From Undibacterium_A arcticum (lineage in GTDB: Bacteria > Pseudomonadota > Gammaproteobacteria > Burkholderiales > Burkholderiaceae_D), in NCBI RefSeq assembly GCF_042660705.1, contig NZ_JBHSUQ010000001.1: a stretch of 64,000 bases of DNA; one strand, written 5' to 3'. The notes under the pieces are model-generated. The model did no database searches and was not told where the DNA came from. It saw nothing but the letters and a program-made list of their open reading frames with translations. Shown here piece after piece: positions 35,613-44,870 of this stretch (positions are counted from its first letter, which is position 1; each line of letters opens with the position of its first letter). The translations under genes and the position numbers were made by a program.

Positions 35613-36169
35613 ACCCGCTCACGCCATACCTCGGCATTGCCAAACTCGCCGCCGTTCTCGCGCTGGTGGCTGGCTTGATCGGCGGATATTTCGCCTGGCA
35701 TCACCACGTTTTTACGCAAGGTGAGACGTCTATGAAAGCGGAATGGGACGCGGACAAGGCCGAGCGCATGCAGGCCGACAACGCAGCCATCCTGTCGCGC
35801 GTGAAGAACAACGAGAGAGTTGCAGAGCAACAACACATTGACAATGCCAACATCACGAAAGTCCACGATGAAGAACTATCTACTGTCCGTACTGCCCTTG
35901 CTCGTTCTGAGCGCCTGCGCATCGGCACCGCCCTCTGTGGTGGATCTGCCGGCGTCACCCAAACCGCAGGCGCCGGCAGCGGCGCTGCAACCGATCCCGG
36001 CAGCCGGGTACTTTCAACAGAAATGGACGGATCTGTTAAGTCGCTGATTTCGAAATGGAGGAAGTGGCTGCAACTGGCCGTTCGGCTCAAGCTTTTATTC
36101 GGGCCAATGGGATGGCGCCGTGAGCGTCAATTAATAGTGATGAAATGCGCCAAGATCAACTTTGATTGA
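35609..36169 (+). CDS. Rz-like i-spanin
   Basis: An N-terminal membrane anchor (AKLAAVLALVAGLIGGYFAW) followed by a periplasmic coiled coil (EWDADKAERMQADNAAILSR). Rz joins an outer-membrane lipoprotein (Rz1) to disrupt the outer membrane at lysis. The last 60 residues are basic and unlike other Rz proteins, and may be an extension produced by an indel or by readthrough toward the prophage end. Confidence 0.85.
   Translation: MNPLTPYLGIAKLAAVLALVAGLIGGYFAWHHHVFTQGETSMKAEWDADKAERMQADNAAILSRVKNNERVAEQQHIDNANITKVHDEELSTVRTALARSERLRIGTALCGGSAGVTQTAGAGSGAATDPGSRVLSTEMDGSVKSLISKWRKWLQLAVRLKLLFGPMGWRRERQLIVMKCAKINFD
35868..36047 (+). CDS. Rz1-like o-spanin lipoprotein nested in Rz
   Basis: A 59-residue frame wholly inside Rz in another phase. 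MKNYLLSVLPLLVLSACASA has a lipobox (LSAC); the mature part is Pro-rich (DLPASPKPQAPAAALQPIPA). This is the classical embedded Rz1 layout. Confidence 0.88.
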   Translation: MKNYLLSVLPLLVLSACASAPPSVVDLPASPKPQAPAAALQPIPAAGYFQQKWTDLLSR

Positions 36170-36327
36170 TTGGGCGCAATAGCGCTGCCGCACGCATTTA
36201 CAGTGCTAGAGATGTGGATTTATTGGGGGAGCTTTTTGAGGCGGATTGTAAACTTCAAAATACCGTTGTAAAAACACCTTATACAGTATGGTGTATCACT
36301 TCGAAACGCTTGAATTTACAGGGGCGG

Positions 36328-36404
36328 TGGGGTGGCCGATGGGGCTCGAACCCACGACAACAGGAATCACAATCCTGGACTCTACCAACTGAGCTACGGC
36401 CACC
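36328..36404 (-). tRNA. tRNA-His (GTG anticodon), prophage attachment target
   Basis: A full cloverleaf on the minus strand: 7-bp acceptor GTGGCCG/CGGCCAC with the extra G-1, anticodon loop with GTG, T-arm GGTTCGAGCCC, and an encoded CCA. Its 3' end faces the prophage, as expected when a tRNA 3' part is the attachment site. Confidence 0.95.
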
Positions 36405-36499
36405 ACTGCTTGCACTACTGTTGTCCTGATGTGTTACCAGAACAGCTGCGAATTATACAAACTTTGTGGCGAACTGGCAAATCAAAATCGCAGATCGAT

Positions 36500-37357
36500 C
36501 TAGACGGCCGCGGCGATCGGCGTTTCCGCTGCAATTTGCATCACTGGCGGGCGCAGTTGCAGCAGTTGGGTGAAGGCATGTGCCAGCGCGCCGTGGCTGC
36601 CGGTGGTGAAGGCTTGCAAGCTGCCTTCGGTCGCCGTGGCGCTCAGTAAGCCGTGTTCCGCCAGCAATCGTGCCAGATGCCGCGCTACCGACTGGCCGGT
36701 GTCGATCACGCTGACCGGTTGCTCGCTGCTGCGCGATACCACCGCGTCGATCAAGCCTTGCACGAACGGATAGTGGGTGCAGCCGAGCACCAGCGTGTCG
36801 GCGCCTTGCGCGATCAGCGGCGCGACATAGCGCTGCACCAGCAACGCGGTGTCGGCCGAGTGCAGTTCGCCTTTTTCGATCTGGTCGACCAGGCCGATGC
36901 AGGCTTGCGGCAGGAAACGGACGCCGCTGTCGGCACTGATTTGTGCGCGCAGTTGCGCGAACTTGGCGCTTTTCAGGGTGTTATCGGTCGCCAGTACCCC
37001 GACGATCTTGCTGCGGGTTAACGCCACGGCGGGTTTCAGGCCAGGTTCGACGCCGACCACCGCCAGCGCCGGATAATGCGCGCGCAAGGCCTTGATCGCG
37101 GCGGCGGTGGCGGTGTTGCAGGCCACCACCAGCGCCTTGACACCTTGTTGCAGAAGGAAATCGGCAATCGCCAGCGTGCGTTCGACGATTACCGGCTCCG
37201 GCTTGTCACCATAGGGTGCGAAGCCGGAATCGGCAAAATACAGCAGCGATTCGTGCGGCAACTGCGCCCTGATATGGCGCAGCACCGACAGGCCGCCGAT
37301 GCCGGAGTCGAAAACGCCGATCGGCGCGGAGCTAGGCATCGCAGAATCTTGGGTCAC
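36500..37357 (-). CDS. murI: Glutamate racemase
   Basis: Converts L- to D-glutamate for peptidoglycan. The protein shows IGVFDSGIGGLSVLRHIRAQ, the first catalytic cysteine in VVACNTATAAA and the second in LVLGCTHYPFV. The length (279-285 residues) is normal. The GTG at 37357 gives the longest form; ATG 37339 (MPSSAPIGVFDSG) is as likely. Usual soluble cytosolic enzyme. It is followed by chromosome genes in the same orientation. Confidence 0.95.
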   Translation of the reverse strand: MTQDSAMPSSAPIGVFDSGIGGLSVLRHIRAQLPHESLLYFADSGFAPYGDKPEPVIVERTLAIADFLLQQGVKALVVACNTATAAAIKALRAHYPALAVVGVEPGLKPAVALTRSKIVGVLATDNTLKSAKFAQLRAQISADSGVRFLPQACIGLVDQIEKGELHSADTALLVQRYVAPLIAQGADTLVLGCTHYPFVQGLIDAVVSRSSEQPVSVIDTGQSVARHLARLLAEHGLLSATATEGSLQAFTTGSHGALAHAFTQLLQLRPPVMQIAAETPIAAAV

Positions 37358-37541
37358 GTTGGTTAAGAGGTAAGAGGGCGGTAAATGCCAAAATTATACT
37401 GGCACGTGTATTTTCCAGAGGCCAATAAAATCAAGGGCAATACGACTATTTTCTCAATTTTTATGGGGAGTATATTGGCCGTCATCCCCGCCTGGCCACC
37501 GGCCAGCTTATCCTGGGCTGGTCGAAGGGCGGGGCGGCACT

Positions 37542-37620
37542 GCGTAGGTCAGGTGAGCGCAGCGTAACCCGACGTTTGGCTCCGCGGCAGGTTGACGTGT
37601 CGGGTTGTACCCGACCTACG
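37542..37620. repeat. Intergenic REP-like palindrome unit
   Basis: CGTAGGTC(A/G)GGT and its inverted counterpart ACCCGACCTACG flank a GCGCAGCGTAACCCGAC core. This kind of unit is scattered through betaproteobacterial intergenic regions. It lies between murI and the fumarase stop. Confidence 0.6.
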
Positions 37621-37635
37621 ACAGCTGACCATCAG

Positions 37636-39173
37636 TTACTTGGCCACCACCGCAATCTGGTTGACGCTGCTTTCGGCAATCTTGGCCTGCCATTCCTTGG
37701 GTCCGGTGTTGTGGACCGAGGTGCCGTTGGCATCGACCGCGACCGTGACCGGCATGTCGGTGACGTCGAACTCGTAAATCGCTTCCATCCCGAGGTCCTC
37801 GAAGCCGACCACGCGCGCCGACTTGATCGCCTTCGACACCAGGTAAGCGGCGCCGCCGACGGCCATCAGGTAGGCCGACTTGTGCTGCTTGATCGATTCG
37901 ATCGCGGCCGGGCCGCGTTCAGCCTTGCCGATCATCGAGATCAGCCCGGTTTTTCCAGCATCATGTCGGTGAACTTGTCCATCCGCGTCGCGGTGGTCGG
38001 GCCGGCCGGGCCGACCGCTTCATCGCGTACCGGATCGACCGGGCCGACGTAGTAGATCACGCGGTTGGTGAAGTCGACCGGTAATTTTTCACCCTTGGCC
38101 AGCATGTCGGCGATGCGCTTGTGCGCGGCGTCGCGGCCGGTCAGCATCTTGCCGTTCAGCAGCAGGGTCTGGCCCGGCTTCCACGACGCGACTTCTGCCT
38201 TCGTCAAGGTGTCGAGATCGACGCGTTTTGATTTTTCGGTGTCCGGCATCCAGTGCACGTTTGGCCAGTTCGACAGTGACGGCGGTTCCATATACGCAGC
38301 ACCGGAACCGTCGAGCACGAAATGCCCGTGGCGGGTGGCGGCGCAGTTCGGGATCATCGCCACCGGCTTCGAGGCCGCGTGGGTCGGATACATGCGGATC
38401 TTGACGTCGAGCACGGTGGTCAGGCCGCCCAGACCCTGCGCGCCGATCCCGAGCGCATTGATCTTGTCGCACAGTTCGATGCGCAGTTCTTCGGTCTTGT
38501 TTTGCGGGCCGCGCTGTTTCAGCTCGTACATGTCGATGTCTTCCATCAGCGATTCCTTCGCCATCAGCATCGCCTTCTCGGCGGTGCCGCCGATGCCGAT
38601 CCCGAGCATGCCGGGCGGACACCAGCCGGCGCCCATGGTCGGCACGGTCTTCATGACCCAGTCGATCAGCGAATCGGACGGGTTCAACATCACGAACTTG
38701 GTCTTGTTTTCCGAGCCGCCGCCCTTGGCCGCGACCTGCACGTCGATGCTGTTGCCCGGCACCAGTTCCATGTGCACCACGGCCGGCGTGTTGTCCTTGG
38801 TGTTCTTGCGGTCGAACTGCGGGTCGGCCACGATCGACGCGCGCAGCTTGTTGTCGTCGAAGTTGTAGGCGCGGCGCACGCCCTCGTTGACGGCGTCGGT
38901 GATCGAGCCGCTGAAGCCTTCCAGCCGCACCCCCATGCCGATCTTCAGGAACACGTTGACGATGCCGGTGTCCTGGCAGATCGGGCGCTTGCCTTCGGCG
39001 CACATGCGCGAGTTGGTCAGGATCTGCGCGATCGCATCTTTCGCGGCCGGGCTCTGTTCCGCCTCGTAGGCGCGCGCCAGATGCGCGATGTAGTCGGCCG
39101 GATGGTAGTAGCTGATGTACTGCAGCGCGGCGGCGACGGATTCGATCAGATCGTCTTGCTTGATGATGGTCAT
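37636..39173 (-). CDS. fumA: Class I fumarate hydratase (frame break in A-run 37950-37954)
   Basis: Reversible hydration of fumarate to malate in the TCA cycle, with a 4Fe-4S cluster. Cluster cysteines appear in PICQDTG, GAGWCPPG and IPNCAATRHGHF. The raw frame ends MLEKPG; adding one A to the A5 run gives MLEKTGLISMIGKAERGPAA and the normal C-terminal domain (GGAAYLVSKAIK; GMEAIYEFDV). Corrected length about 511, as for FumA/B. A broken central enzyme in an otherwise intact chromosome block points to sequencing error. Confidence 0.95.
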
Positions 39174-39239
39174 GGGATTCTCGCGGGGATGAGCGGGTTT
39201 AATTTGAAATGAGGTGAATTGAGGTGAATTGAATATGAA

Positions 39240-39863
39240 TTAATGCGACTGCAGGTTGGCCTGCCGTTGCGTCTCGGTCATCAGCCGGTCGCAGTAGGCA
39301 ATCGCCAGCGCCGACAGCAGGAACGTAATGTGGATGCCGGTCTGCGCCAGCAGCGTTTGCGCATCGTATTCCCTGGCGTTGATGAAGGTCTTGAGCAGAT
39401 GGATCGACGAGATGCCGATGATCGCCATCGCCAGCTTGACCTTCAGGACCGAGGCATTGACGTGCGACAGCCATTCCGGCTGGTCGGGATGACCGTCCAG
39501 ATCCATGCGCGAGACAAAAGTCTCGTAACCGCCGACGATCACCATGATCAGCAGGTTGGAAATCATCACCACGTCGATCAGGCCCAGCACCACCAGCATG
39601 ATCGTGGTTTCGTTCAGTTTGGTCGGCGTGGTGGCGCCTTCGACTGCGACCGCGTCCAGAATATGCTGCAGCGCGCCGGGGCTGCCGAGCGCCGCGCCGA
39701 TCAGGTCCGACAGTTCGACCCAGAAGTGGAATACGTAGACGCATTGCGCCAAGATCAGGCCAAGATACAGCGGCAGCTGCAGCCAGCGGCTCATGAAGAT
39801 CAGGTTCGGCAGCGGACGCAACTTGCGCGGGGTGCTCACAGCGCCGGAGATAGGATCGGTCAT
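39240..39863 (-). CDS. UPF0114 (TIGR00645) inner membrane protein, YqhA-like
   Basis: I chose ATG 39863 (MTDPISGAVSTPRKLRPLPN), because the 81 codons upstream have no protein character. About 207 residues with four membrane helices: WLQLPLYLGLILAQCVYVF, IMLVVLGLIDVVMISNLLIM, KLAMAIIGISSIHLLKTF, IHITFLLSALAIAYC. The family has no proven function. It shares orientation with fumarase, 66 bp apart. Confidence 0.9.
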   Translation of the reverse strand: MTDPISGAVSTPRKLRPLPNLIFMSRWLQLPLYLGLILAQCVYVFHFWVELSDLIGAALGSPGALQHILDAVAVEGATTPTKLNETTIMLVVLGLIDVVMISNLLIMVIVGGYETFVSRMDLDGHPDQPEWLSHVNASVLKVKLAMAIIGISSIHLLKTFINAREYDAQTLLAQTGIHITFLLSALAIAYCDRLMTETQRQANLQSH

Positions 39864-40205
39864 AGGCTCGTTCTTGAAATTTCGGGATGGTGCAGGACCG
39901 GGATGCTGAAGGACAACAAACCCCCACATTTTACACGTGCGTCGCGTTTCGCAGCGGACCGCGAACAGGCCATCGGGCGGGGATCGTTCGATTGCTGAGG
40001 CAAACATGACACAACGCAATCGCTCAGTTTGGCAAAGCGGCAAGCTAATGCGAAACGCCGGTGTGGACCTGCGGCGCGCACGGTGGCGGCGGCTTCGGCC
40101 GATCAACGCCGGCTACGATGAATATACTCCCACGTATATCGTTGTCATTCCGCAATTAAATGAATGGAAGTTAAGTCATACTGGGCAGGAGTATTTTAAT
40201 CCGGT

Positions 40206-40481
40206 CGACTGGTAAAGCCCAATGGCCGCGTGCCTTCTCGGCTGATGGGACACTGCATAGCACTTAAAATGCATCGGAGTAGGGTGCGCCGTGCGCACCG
40301 ATGCGACCGCCATCATGGCGCCGACGATGGATGGTGCGCACGGCGCACCCTACAATTTATTTATTTCCCGCACAGGGTTTGCCGCATCGCAGCTTGCGGT
40401 TGCTTATCAGATGTGTAAGGCTTAAGTAAGAGTAAGCGTCTATGTTAGTCGGAATTAAAATTACTTCAGGCGGAGACAACC
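40206..40481. other. Intergenic region before acs with a perfect 21-bp inverted repeat (40279-40353)
   Basis: GTAGGGTGCGCCGTGCGCACC at 40279-40299 is exactly repeated inverted at 40333-40353 around a 33-bp middle. It is a REP/cruciform type unit, not followed by T, so not a terminator in the plus direction. The rest should contain the acs promoter; GGCGGAGACAACC precedes the acs ATG. Confidence 0.6.
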
Positions 40482-42464
40482 ATGGCAGACATCGAAACAG
40501 TAAAACAGGAAACGCGCGTATTCCTCCCACCCGCAGAATTCGTCCAGGACGCGACCATCTCCGGCATGGACGCCTATAACGCACTGTGCGCCGAAGCCGA
40601 GCAGGACTTTGAAGGCTTCTGGGCCAAGCTGGCGCGCGAGAACCTGATCTGGCAAAAGCCGTTCACCAAGACGCTCGACGAATCGACGGCGCCGCTCTAC
40701 AAATGGTTCGAGGACGGCCACCTGAACGTGTCCTACAACTGCCTCGACCGCAACTTGCAAAACGGCAACGCCGACAAGACCGCGATCATCTTCGAAGCCG
40801 ACGACGGCAAGGTCACCAAGGTGACTTATCAGCAGCTGCACCAGAAAGTCTGCAAGCTGGCCAACGGCCTGAAGTCGCTCGGCATCAAGAAGGGCGATCG
40901 CGTCATCATCTACGTCTCGATGTCGGTCGAAGGCGTGGCCGCGATGCAGGCCTGCGCCCGGATCGGCGCCACGCACTCGGTCGTGTTCGGCGGTTTCTCG
41001 GCCAAGTCGCTGCAGGAGCGCATCATCGACGCCGGCGCGGTGGCCGTGATCACGGCTGACGAACAGTTGCGCGGCGGCAAGGCGCTGCCACTGAAAGCAA
41101 TCGTCGATGACGCACTGGCAATGGGCGGCTGCGACAGCGTCGAGAACGTCGTGGTGTATCAGCGCACCGGCGGCAAGATCACTATGGCGAGCGGGCGCGA
41201 CAGCTGGCTGCACGAGCTGGTCGCAAAGCAGCCGGACCTGTGCGAGCCGGAATGGGTCAGCGCCGAGCATCCGCTATTCATCCTCTACACCTCCGGCTCG
41301 ACCGGCACCCCGAAGGGCGTCCAGCATTCCTCCGGCGGCTTCCTGCTGTGGGCCATGCTCACCATGAAGTGGACCTTCGACATCAAGCCGAGCGACGTGT
41401 TCTGGTGCACCGCCGACATCGGCTGGGTCACCGGCCACACCTACATCGCCTACGGCCCACTCGCGGTCGGTGCCACCGAAGTCGTGTTCGAAGGGATCCC
41501 GACCTACCCGAACGCCGGCCGCTTCTGGGACATGATCCAGAAGCACAAGGTCAGCATCTTCTACACCGCCCCGACCGCGATCCGCTCGCTGATCAAGGCC
41601 GCCGATGCCGACGCCAACATCCATCCCGACAAATACGACCTGTCCAGCCTGCGCCTGTTGGGCACGGTGGGCGAGCCGATCAACCCGGAAGCCTGGATCT
41701 GGTACTACAAACACATCGGCCGCGAACACTGCCCGATCGTCGACACCTTCTGGCAAACCGAGACCGGCGGCCACATGATCAGCCCGCTGCCGGGCGCGAC
41801 GCCGATGGTGCCCGGCTCCTGCACGCTGCCGCTGCCCGGCATCATGGCCGCGGTGGTCGATGAAACCGGCCAGGACCTGCCGAACGGCCACGGCGGCATC
41901 CTGGTCGTCAAGCGGCCATGGCCGGCGATGATCCGCACCATCTGGGGCGACCCGGAGCGCTACAAGAAGAGCTACTTCCCGGACGAACTCGGCGGCACCA
42001 CCTATCTGGCCGGCGACGGCGCGATCCGCAACAAGGACACCGGCTACTTCACCATCACCGGCCGCATCGACGACGTGCTCAACGTCTCCGGTCACCGCAT
42101 GGGCACCATGGAAATCGAATCGGCGCTGGTGGCCCATCCGCTGGTGGCCGAAGCGGCCGTGGTCGGCAAGCCGGACGACACCACCGGCGAATCGATCTGC
42201 GCCTTCGTGGTCCTGAAGCGGACGCGCCCGATCGGCGATGAAGCCAAGCAGATCGCCAAGGAACTGCGCGACTGGGTCGCCAAGGAAATCGGCCCGATCG
42301 CCAAACCGAAAGAACTGCGCTTCGGCGACAACCTGCCCAAGACCCGCTCCGGCAAGATCATGCGGCGCCTGCTGCGCGTGCTGGCCAGGAACGAGGAAAT
42401 CACGCAGGATGTCTCGACGCTGGAGAATCCGGCAATCCTGGAGCAGCTCAAGCAGGCTTTGTAA
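40482..42464 (+). CDS. acs: Acetyl-CoA synthetase
   Basis: Activates acetate with ATP and CoA. 660 residues, family-typical. Motifs: adenylate P-loop FILYTSGSTGTPKGVQHSSG, WCTADIGWVTGHTYIAYGPL, DTFWQTETGGHMISPLPGAT, and the C-terminal PKTRSGKIMRRLLR, whose lysine is the catalytic residue controlled by acetylation in other bacteria. GGAGACAACC precedes the ATG. Single gene unit with its own terminator. Confidence 0.97.
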   Translation: MADIETVKQETRVFLPPAEFVQDATISGMDAYNALCAEAEQDFEGFWAKLARENLIWQKPFTKTLDESTAPLYKWFEDGHLNVSYNCLDRNLQNGNADKTAIIFEADDGKVTKVTYQQLHQKVCKLANGLKSLGIKKGDRVIIYVSMSVEGVAAMQACARIGATHSVVFGGFSAKSLQERIIDAGAVAVITADEQLRGGKALPLKAIVDDALAMGGCDSVENVVVYQRTGGKITMASGRDSWLHELVAKQPDLCEPEWVSAEHPLFILYTSGSTGTPKGVQHSSGGFLLWAMLTMKWTFDIKPSDVFWCTADIGWVTGHTYIAYGPLAVGATEVVFEGIPTYPNAGRFWDMIQKHKVSIFYTAPTAIRSLIKAADADANIHPDKYDLSSLRLLGTVGEPINPEAWIWYYKHIGREHCPIVDTFWQTETGGHMISPLPGATPMVPGSCTLPLPGIMAAVVDETGQDLPNGHGGILVVKRPWPAMIRTIWGDPERYKKSYFPDELGGTTYLAGDGAIRNKDTGYFTITGRIDDVLNVSGHRMGTMEIESALVAHPLVAEAAVVGKPDDTTGESICAFVVLKRTRPIGDEAKQIAKELRDWVAKEIGPIAKPKELRFGDNLPKTRSGKIMRRLLRVLARNEEITQDVSTLENPAILEQLKQAL

Positions 42465-42502
42465 CGCGAGGTGGCCGAGGTTCTGCACCCGGTTGAAGAA
42501 AA

Positions 42503-42535
42503 CAAAAACGGCGCCGGAAGAAGGGCGCCGTTTTT
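42503..42535 (+). terminator. Terminator of acs
   Basis: A perfect 13-bp stem (CAAAAACGGCGCC / GGCGCCGTTTTTG) around a 7-base loop, 38 bp past acs. Works in both directions by sequence. Confidence 0.9.
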
Positions 42536-42724
42536 GTTGCATGACTTTTATTGCATGATTCGCAGACAAATTTGGCAGTCGCAGCAAGTAGGATGGGTGC
42601 AACCCATCATTGCCGACGTGGATGATGGCTTGCGCCGATCCGACGGCGCTGCGAGGGGGGAGGTGCCAAATGCCTTGCCCAGCAACGATCTTCATGTGAT
42701 TGCCCTGCTACGCCCCGCATAAAT

Positions 42725-42754
42725 TGCCGCGCACCCAATTATTTTGCTATAATT
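42725..42754 (+). promoter_or_regulatory. Promoter of tRNA-Ser
   Basis: TTGCCG, 18-base spacer, perfect TATAAT, 32 bp before the tRNA, with a GCG-rich discriminator typical of stable RNA promoters. Confidence 0.8.
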
Positions 42755-42786
42755 CGCGGCTTCGTGAAAGCGAACAGCAGTATGCA

Positions 42787-42877
42787 GGAGAGATGGATGA
42801 GTGGTTGAAGTCGCACGCCTGGAAAGCGTGTATAGGTTCATAGCCTATCCGGGGTTCGAATCCCCGTCTCTCCGCCA
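42787..42877 (+). tRNA. tRNA-Ser (GGA anticodon)
   Basis: Acceptor GGAGAGA/TCTCTCC, long variable arm, anticodon loop CTGGAAA (GGA), T-arm GGGTTCGAATCCC, encoded CCA. The genomic island begins right after it, so it may be an integration target. Confidence 0.95.
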
Positions 42878-42916
42878 ATGAGTCAGCTGCTCAGATAGTT
42901 ATCTGAGATAGCAAGA

Positions 42917-42970
42917 AAAAAGCGCTTAATAATCAAATGGTTAGTTTGATTATTAAGCGCTTTTTCTTTT
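42917..42970 (+). terminator. Strong terminator after tRNA-Ser
   Basis: A perfect 21-bp stem (AAAAAGCGCTTAATAATCAAA and its complement) around a 7-base loop, followed by more T. Confidence 0.9.
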
Positions 42971-43206
42971 TGGCTGCTCAGATCGATAGGCGTCATCCAT
43001 ACAAATTCGATCTACTTTCTCTGGTTCGCGGTTTGGGCGTCCGGTTCAAAATTTAGAGCCTATGCTATGTATTGGCGCCGATTGACATTTAATCTATCCG
43101 AGAAACCATGGTTGTCCGCGAAACTCGGTGGCGCGCGGGCGGCAGCAAGACTGTTAAAGCGAGACCTATAAACCGTGCTTATCCGGTTAGCTCCCAAGCC
43201 TACTAG

Positions 43207-44870
43207 CCTGAATATTTCATGAACTTGGTTGGCGCCGGGAGTTCAATCAACATTTGATCCGGTTGGCGACATGACGATGCAATGGGCAAAGGTTGCCCTA
43301 CCCATGCAAAGTGGGATAAATGCTGATCGTGTTTGAAGGTGATTGGGAAGGGTGGGCGGTCTATTTTCGGCTGACTGGACGTATCCGTATCAGGACGAGT
43401 TGACGAGTTTTGCGGGTCTTGGTATGAACAAGCGCTCAGCGAGCGTATGGAGAAGATGCTTGACCGGGCATGCACTCGGCAGATGCAAGACGACACGGTT
43501 TTTGCACTGCCGGACCTGCACTGCGATTTTGAATAGTTTCGTAATGACCGTCGATGGCTGTGCTTGCGACAGTGCCGTATGCTGCAGGCCCTGTGTGCGC
43601 AATTGCTGGTGCAAGACATAGGCAGCGGCGTGCTGCAGCAGGCGCATGCAGTTAGCCAGGAAGGTCGTGCAGGAAGTACGATCGGACGCCAGATCGCCCT
43701 TGAGGTGCTTGATGAAATTTCTGTCTGGCCACGTCCGCAGTACAGATCTTCATATAACATGCCGGCATCAAGCCCGACTAGGGAAGTGACCACAAATCGG
43801 GGATTCTCACCCTGGGCCATCACCTCCGCTTTCAAGAGCACATGCCACGGTTTGGACCACGAACCTGCTGCATAGGTAAATTCGTGAAACAGGCGAACCG
43901 CTTCCGGCACCACATCCTGAGTCTGTACGTCGGCCCATAAAGCGCATGCGCGCTGCTTGGTCGGCTCTGCCAGGGCTTGCAGTTTCACATTGCCCGACAG
44001 TCCAAAAATGAAGTCGATGTTCGGCATGGCGTCTATCATCTGCATCATTTCCGGGCCACTGAAATGTCCGTCGCCCCGCACCAGAATGTGCGTCTGCGGA
44101 AAGCGCTTGCGGATGAGCATGAGCACGCGCTTCATGATCATGGCATTCTCGGCGCCCGTTGGCCGTTTGCCAGGGCGCAGCACTGCTGCCACCAGCGCAC
44201 CGGACAAGCCGTCAAAAATCATCAGCGGCAAGTAGCAAGTGCTTTGGTAGAAATGGTTATAAAACGCCAGCGGCTGCTGCCCGTGCGCGGCATCTTCCGA
44301 GTGATCCAGATCGAGCACCAAGGTCTTCGGCGGGCAGGCGAAGCTGGCGATGAATTGTTCAACCAGGGCTTGGCTGACGCGATAGATGTCCTTGCTGCTG
44401 ACTGCATGTTCAAAGCGGGAAATGGTCGAGGCCGACGCCAGCGTACTGCCAGCATCAAACGGCAATCGACCTGCGCCGAGCCGAAACATCGGGTCATTGC
44501 GCAAGGCATTGGAATCGTTGCCGTCTTCGTAGCCGCAACCGATTTGATAGATGCGCTGCGCCAGGATGTCACGGTAGAAGTGGGTAATGTAGCTGGCATG
44601 TCTTGTATCGACCAGCGCTGCCGCCAGCCGCTGCGTCAAGCCAATCTGGCGATCAACGCCGCTGAGCAACAAGGGGCCAAGATCGGACGACAAGCCGCCG
44701 CCGGCAAAATCGGCGCGGATCGTATGGTTTGGAATGGATGCAAATCGGAGTTGTTCTGTCGTAGAATTCATGCTGGGCAACGCGTTGTTTGTGTTGATGA
44801 ATGCGTTTCTCGTAAACTCTCATTCTATCAATCACTTACGGCGATCCTTGCCCTTTATGAAATATTCAGG
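43207..44870 (-). mobile_element. IS1380 family element nested in the IS1595
   Basis: Ends CCTGAATATTTCAT in inverted orientation at 43207 and 44870 and a CTAG duplication at 43203-43206 and 44871-44874. Length 1664 bp, normal for IS1380. Confidence 0.92.
43390..44771 (-). pseudogene. IS1380 transposase (frame break at 43717-43720)
   Basis: DDE transposase: IRADFAGGGLSSDLGPLLLS, LVLDLDHSEDAAHGQQPLAF, ILVRGDGHFSGPEMMQMIDA, DFIFGLSGN. After CGRGQTE one A is missing; restoring it continues NFIKHLKGDLASDRTSCTTF and LANCMRLLQHAAAYVLHQQL to a stop at 43390, about 460 residues. The break is a homopolymer, so the gene may be intact in the organism. Confidence 0.9.

Larger units (their letters stand above)
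1..36327. mobile_element. Lambdoid-organised prophage with contractile tail; left end outside window
   Basis: A continuous block of phage genes reaches from the window start to the 3' end of a tRNA-His gene. It contains a recombination module (exonuclease, RecT), a cI/cro switch, early genes, terminase, portal, scaffold, capsid, tail sheath, tube, tape measure, baseplate hub, spike, J and I proteins, fibre, endolysin and Rz/Rz1. Sheath and baseplate genes show a myovirus. No integrase is visible, so it must lie beyond position 1, if present. I could not see a head maturation protease or an Mu F-type head morphogenesis gene between portal and scaffold. Confidence 0.95.

Noticed and set aside
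38089..39212. Long open frames on both strands within fumarase
   Set aside because: They are shadows of the fumarase gene, whose cluster cysteines and length fix the true frame.
41274..42695. 473-codon open frame opposite acs
   Set aside because: Full-length acs with all catalytic motifs occupies the plus strand; the antisense frame is Arg/Gly/Asp-rich noise.
42878..43165. Integrase gene next to tRNA-Ser
   Set aside because: I looked on both strands for a tyrosine recombinase after the tRNA; only a terminator and noncoding sequence are there.
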